From NCBI GenBank assembly GCA_034104265.1, contig JAXEEE010000007.1, forward strand, positions 1 through 13,840: a stretch of 13,840 nucleotides of DNA, given 5' to 3'. The DNA comes from UBA11524 sp034104265 (GTDB lineage Bacteria > Bacillota > Clostridia > Christensenellales > Aristaeellaceae). Each line of letters starts with the position of its first letter. The first letter of the stretch is position 1. The notes under the pieces are model-generated. The model was not told the DNA's origin, did not search any database, and saw nothing but the letters and a program-made list of their open reading frames with translations. This document shows, in pieces, positions 13,684-13,840 of this stretch. Both the position numbers and the translations under genes were made by a program.

Positions 13684-13840
13684 GGAGAGCAGGGGTTTCA
13701 CCCCTTTTCGCGCGATTGGGTTGCGCACCTCCGGTCTTACTGAGTGCGCGTGGGGGTGTCGTGCTGGTTATGCGACGGCACGGCGCGCGACGGGCGCGCC
13801 GCGCTTGTGGTGGTCACGGCGCACAGATGGTGCGCCGCGG
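13684..13840. other. Non-coding tail with repeated hairpins, no gene seen
   Basis: From left: AGGGG/CCCCT (13691-13695/13701-13705); GCGCAC/GTGCGC (13723-13728/13744-13749); CGGCGCGC/GCGCGCCG (13781-13788/13794-13801); CGGCGCAC/GTGCGCCG (13817-13824/13830-13837). The last two have equal 8-bp stems and 5-nt loops and lie 36 bp apart. No open frame with a ribosome binding site is visible, and the window ends inside this zone. Confidence 0.55.

Overview
The window is GC-rich chromosomal DNA with strong AGGAGG-type ribosome binding sites, sigma-A-like promoters, short intergenic gaps and a gene set typical of Clostridia: an M32 carboxypeptidase, a Firmicute-type MATE exporter, a MetY-like enzyme and a kinase domain known as a separate protein in low-GC Firmicutes. 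I infer a high-GC gut-type clostridium (Oscillospirales or Christensenellales relative). No rRNA, tRNA, transposase, phage gene or CRISPR array is visible.

Layout. Bases 1-759 hold no credible gene. They carry two tandem copies of a hairpin-dense unit of about 294 bp. A promoter at 760-788 drives a monocistronic MATE exporter (825-2231) that ends at a good intrinsic terminator. A second promoter, with a perfect TTGACA box, starts a seven-gene plus-strand operon (2408-9007): M32 carboxypeptidase, Sir2 deacetylase, nitroreductase-family protein, an 87-residue protein I do not recognise, a double-Nudix protein, a MetY-like PLP enzyme, and a zinc-ribbon/Nudix/P-loop-kinase fusion. The gaps are 1-38 nt, and a strong hairpin follows the last gene.

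Bases 9047-9396 are non-coding and rich in short inverted repeats. The minus strand then carries, in transcription order, a divergent GH4-family protein (13593-12295) with its own promoter, followed by an RNA-modification cluster: a class I SAM methyltransferase (12131-11268), an RluA-type pseudouridine synthase (11275-10592) and tgt (10524-9397). The first two genes of that cluster overlap by 8 nt. Bases 13684-13840 are a non-coding tail with paired hairpins.

How the genes may work together. Sirtuins split NAD and release O-acetyl-ADP-ribose, and Nudix enzymes commonly hydrolyse ADP-ribose or NAD-type diphosphates. One sirtuin followed by three Nudix domains in two genes therefore suggests a nucleotide-cofactor processing theme; this is inference. 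The minus-strand cluster plausibly modifies rRNA and tRNA. The most notable points are the Nudix-kinase fusion, the GH4 protein that has lost its metal and substrate motifs, the 294-bp hairpin unit, and a two-hairpin intergenic element whose stem shows paired base changes between two loci.
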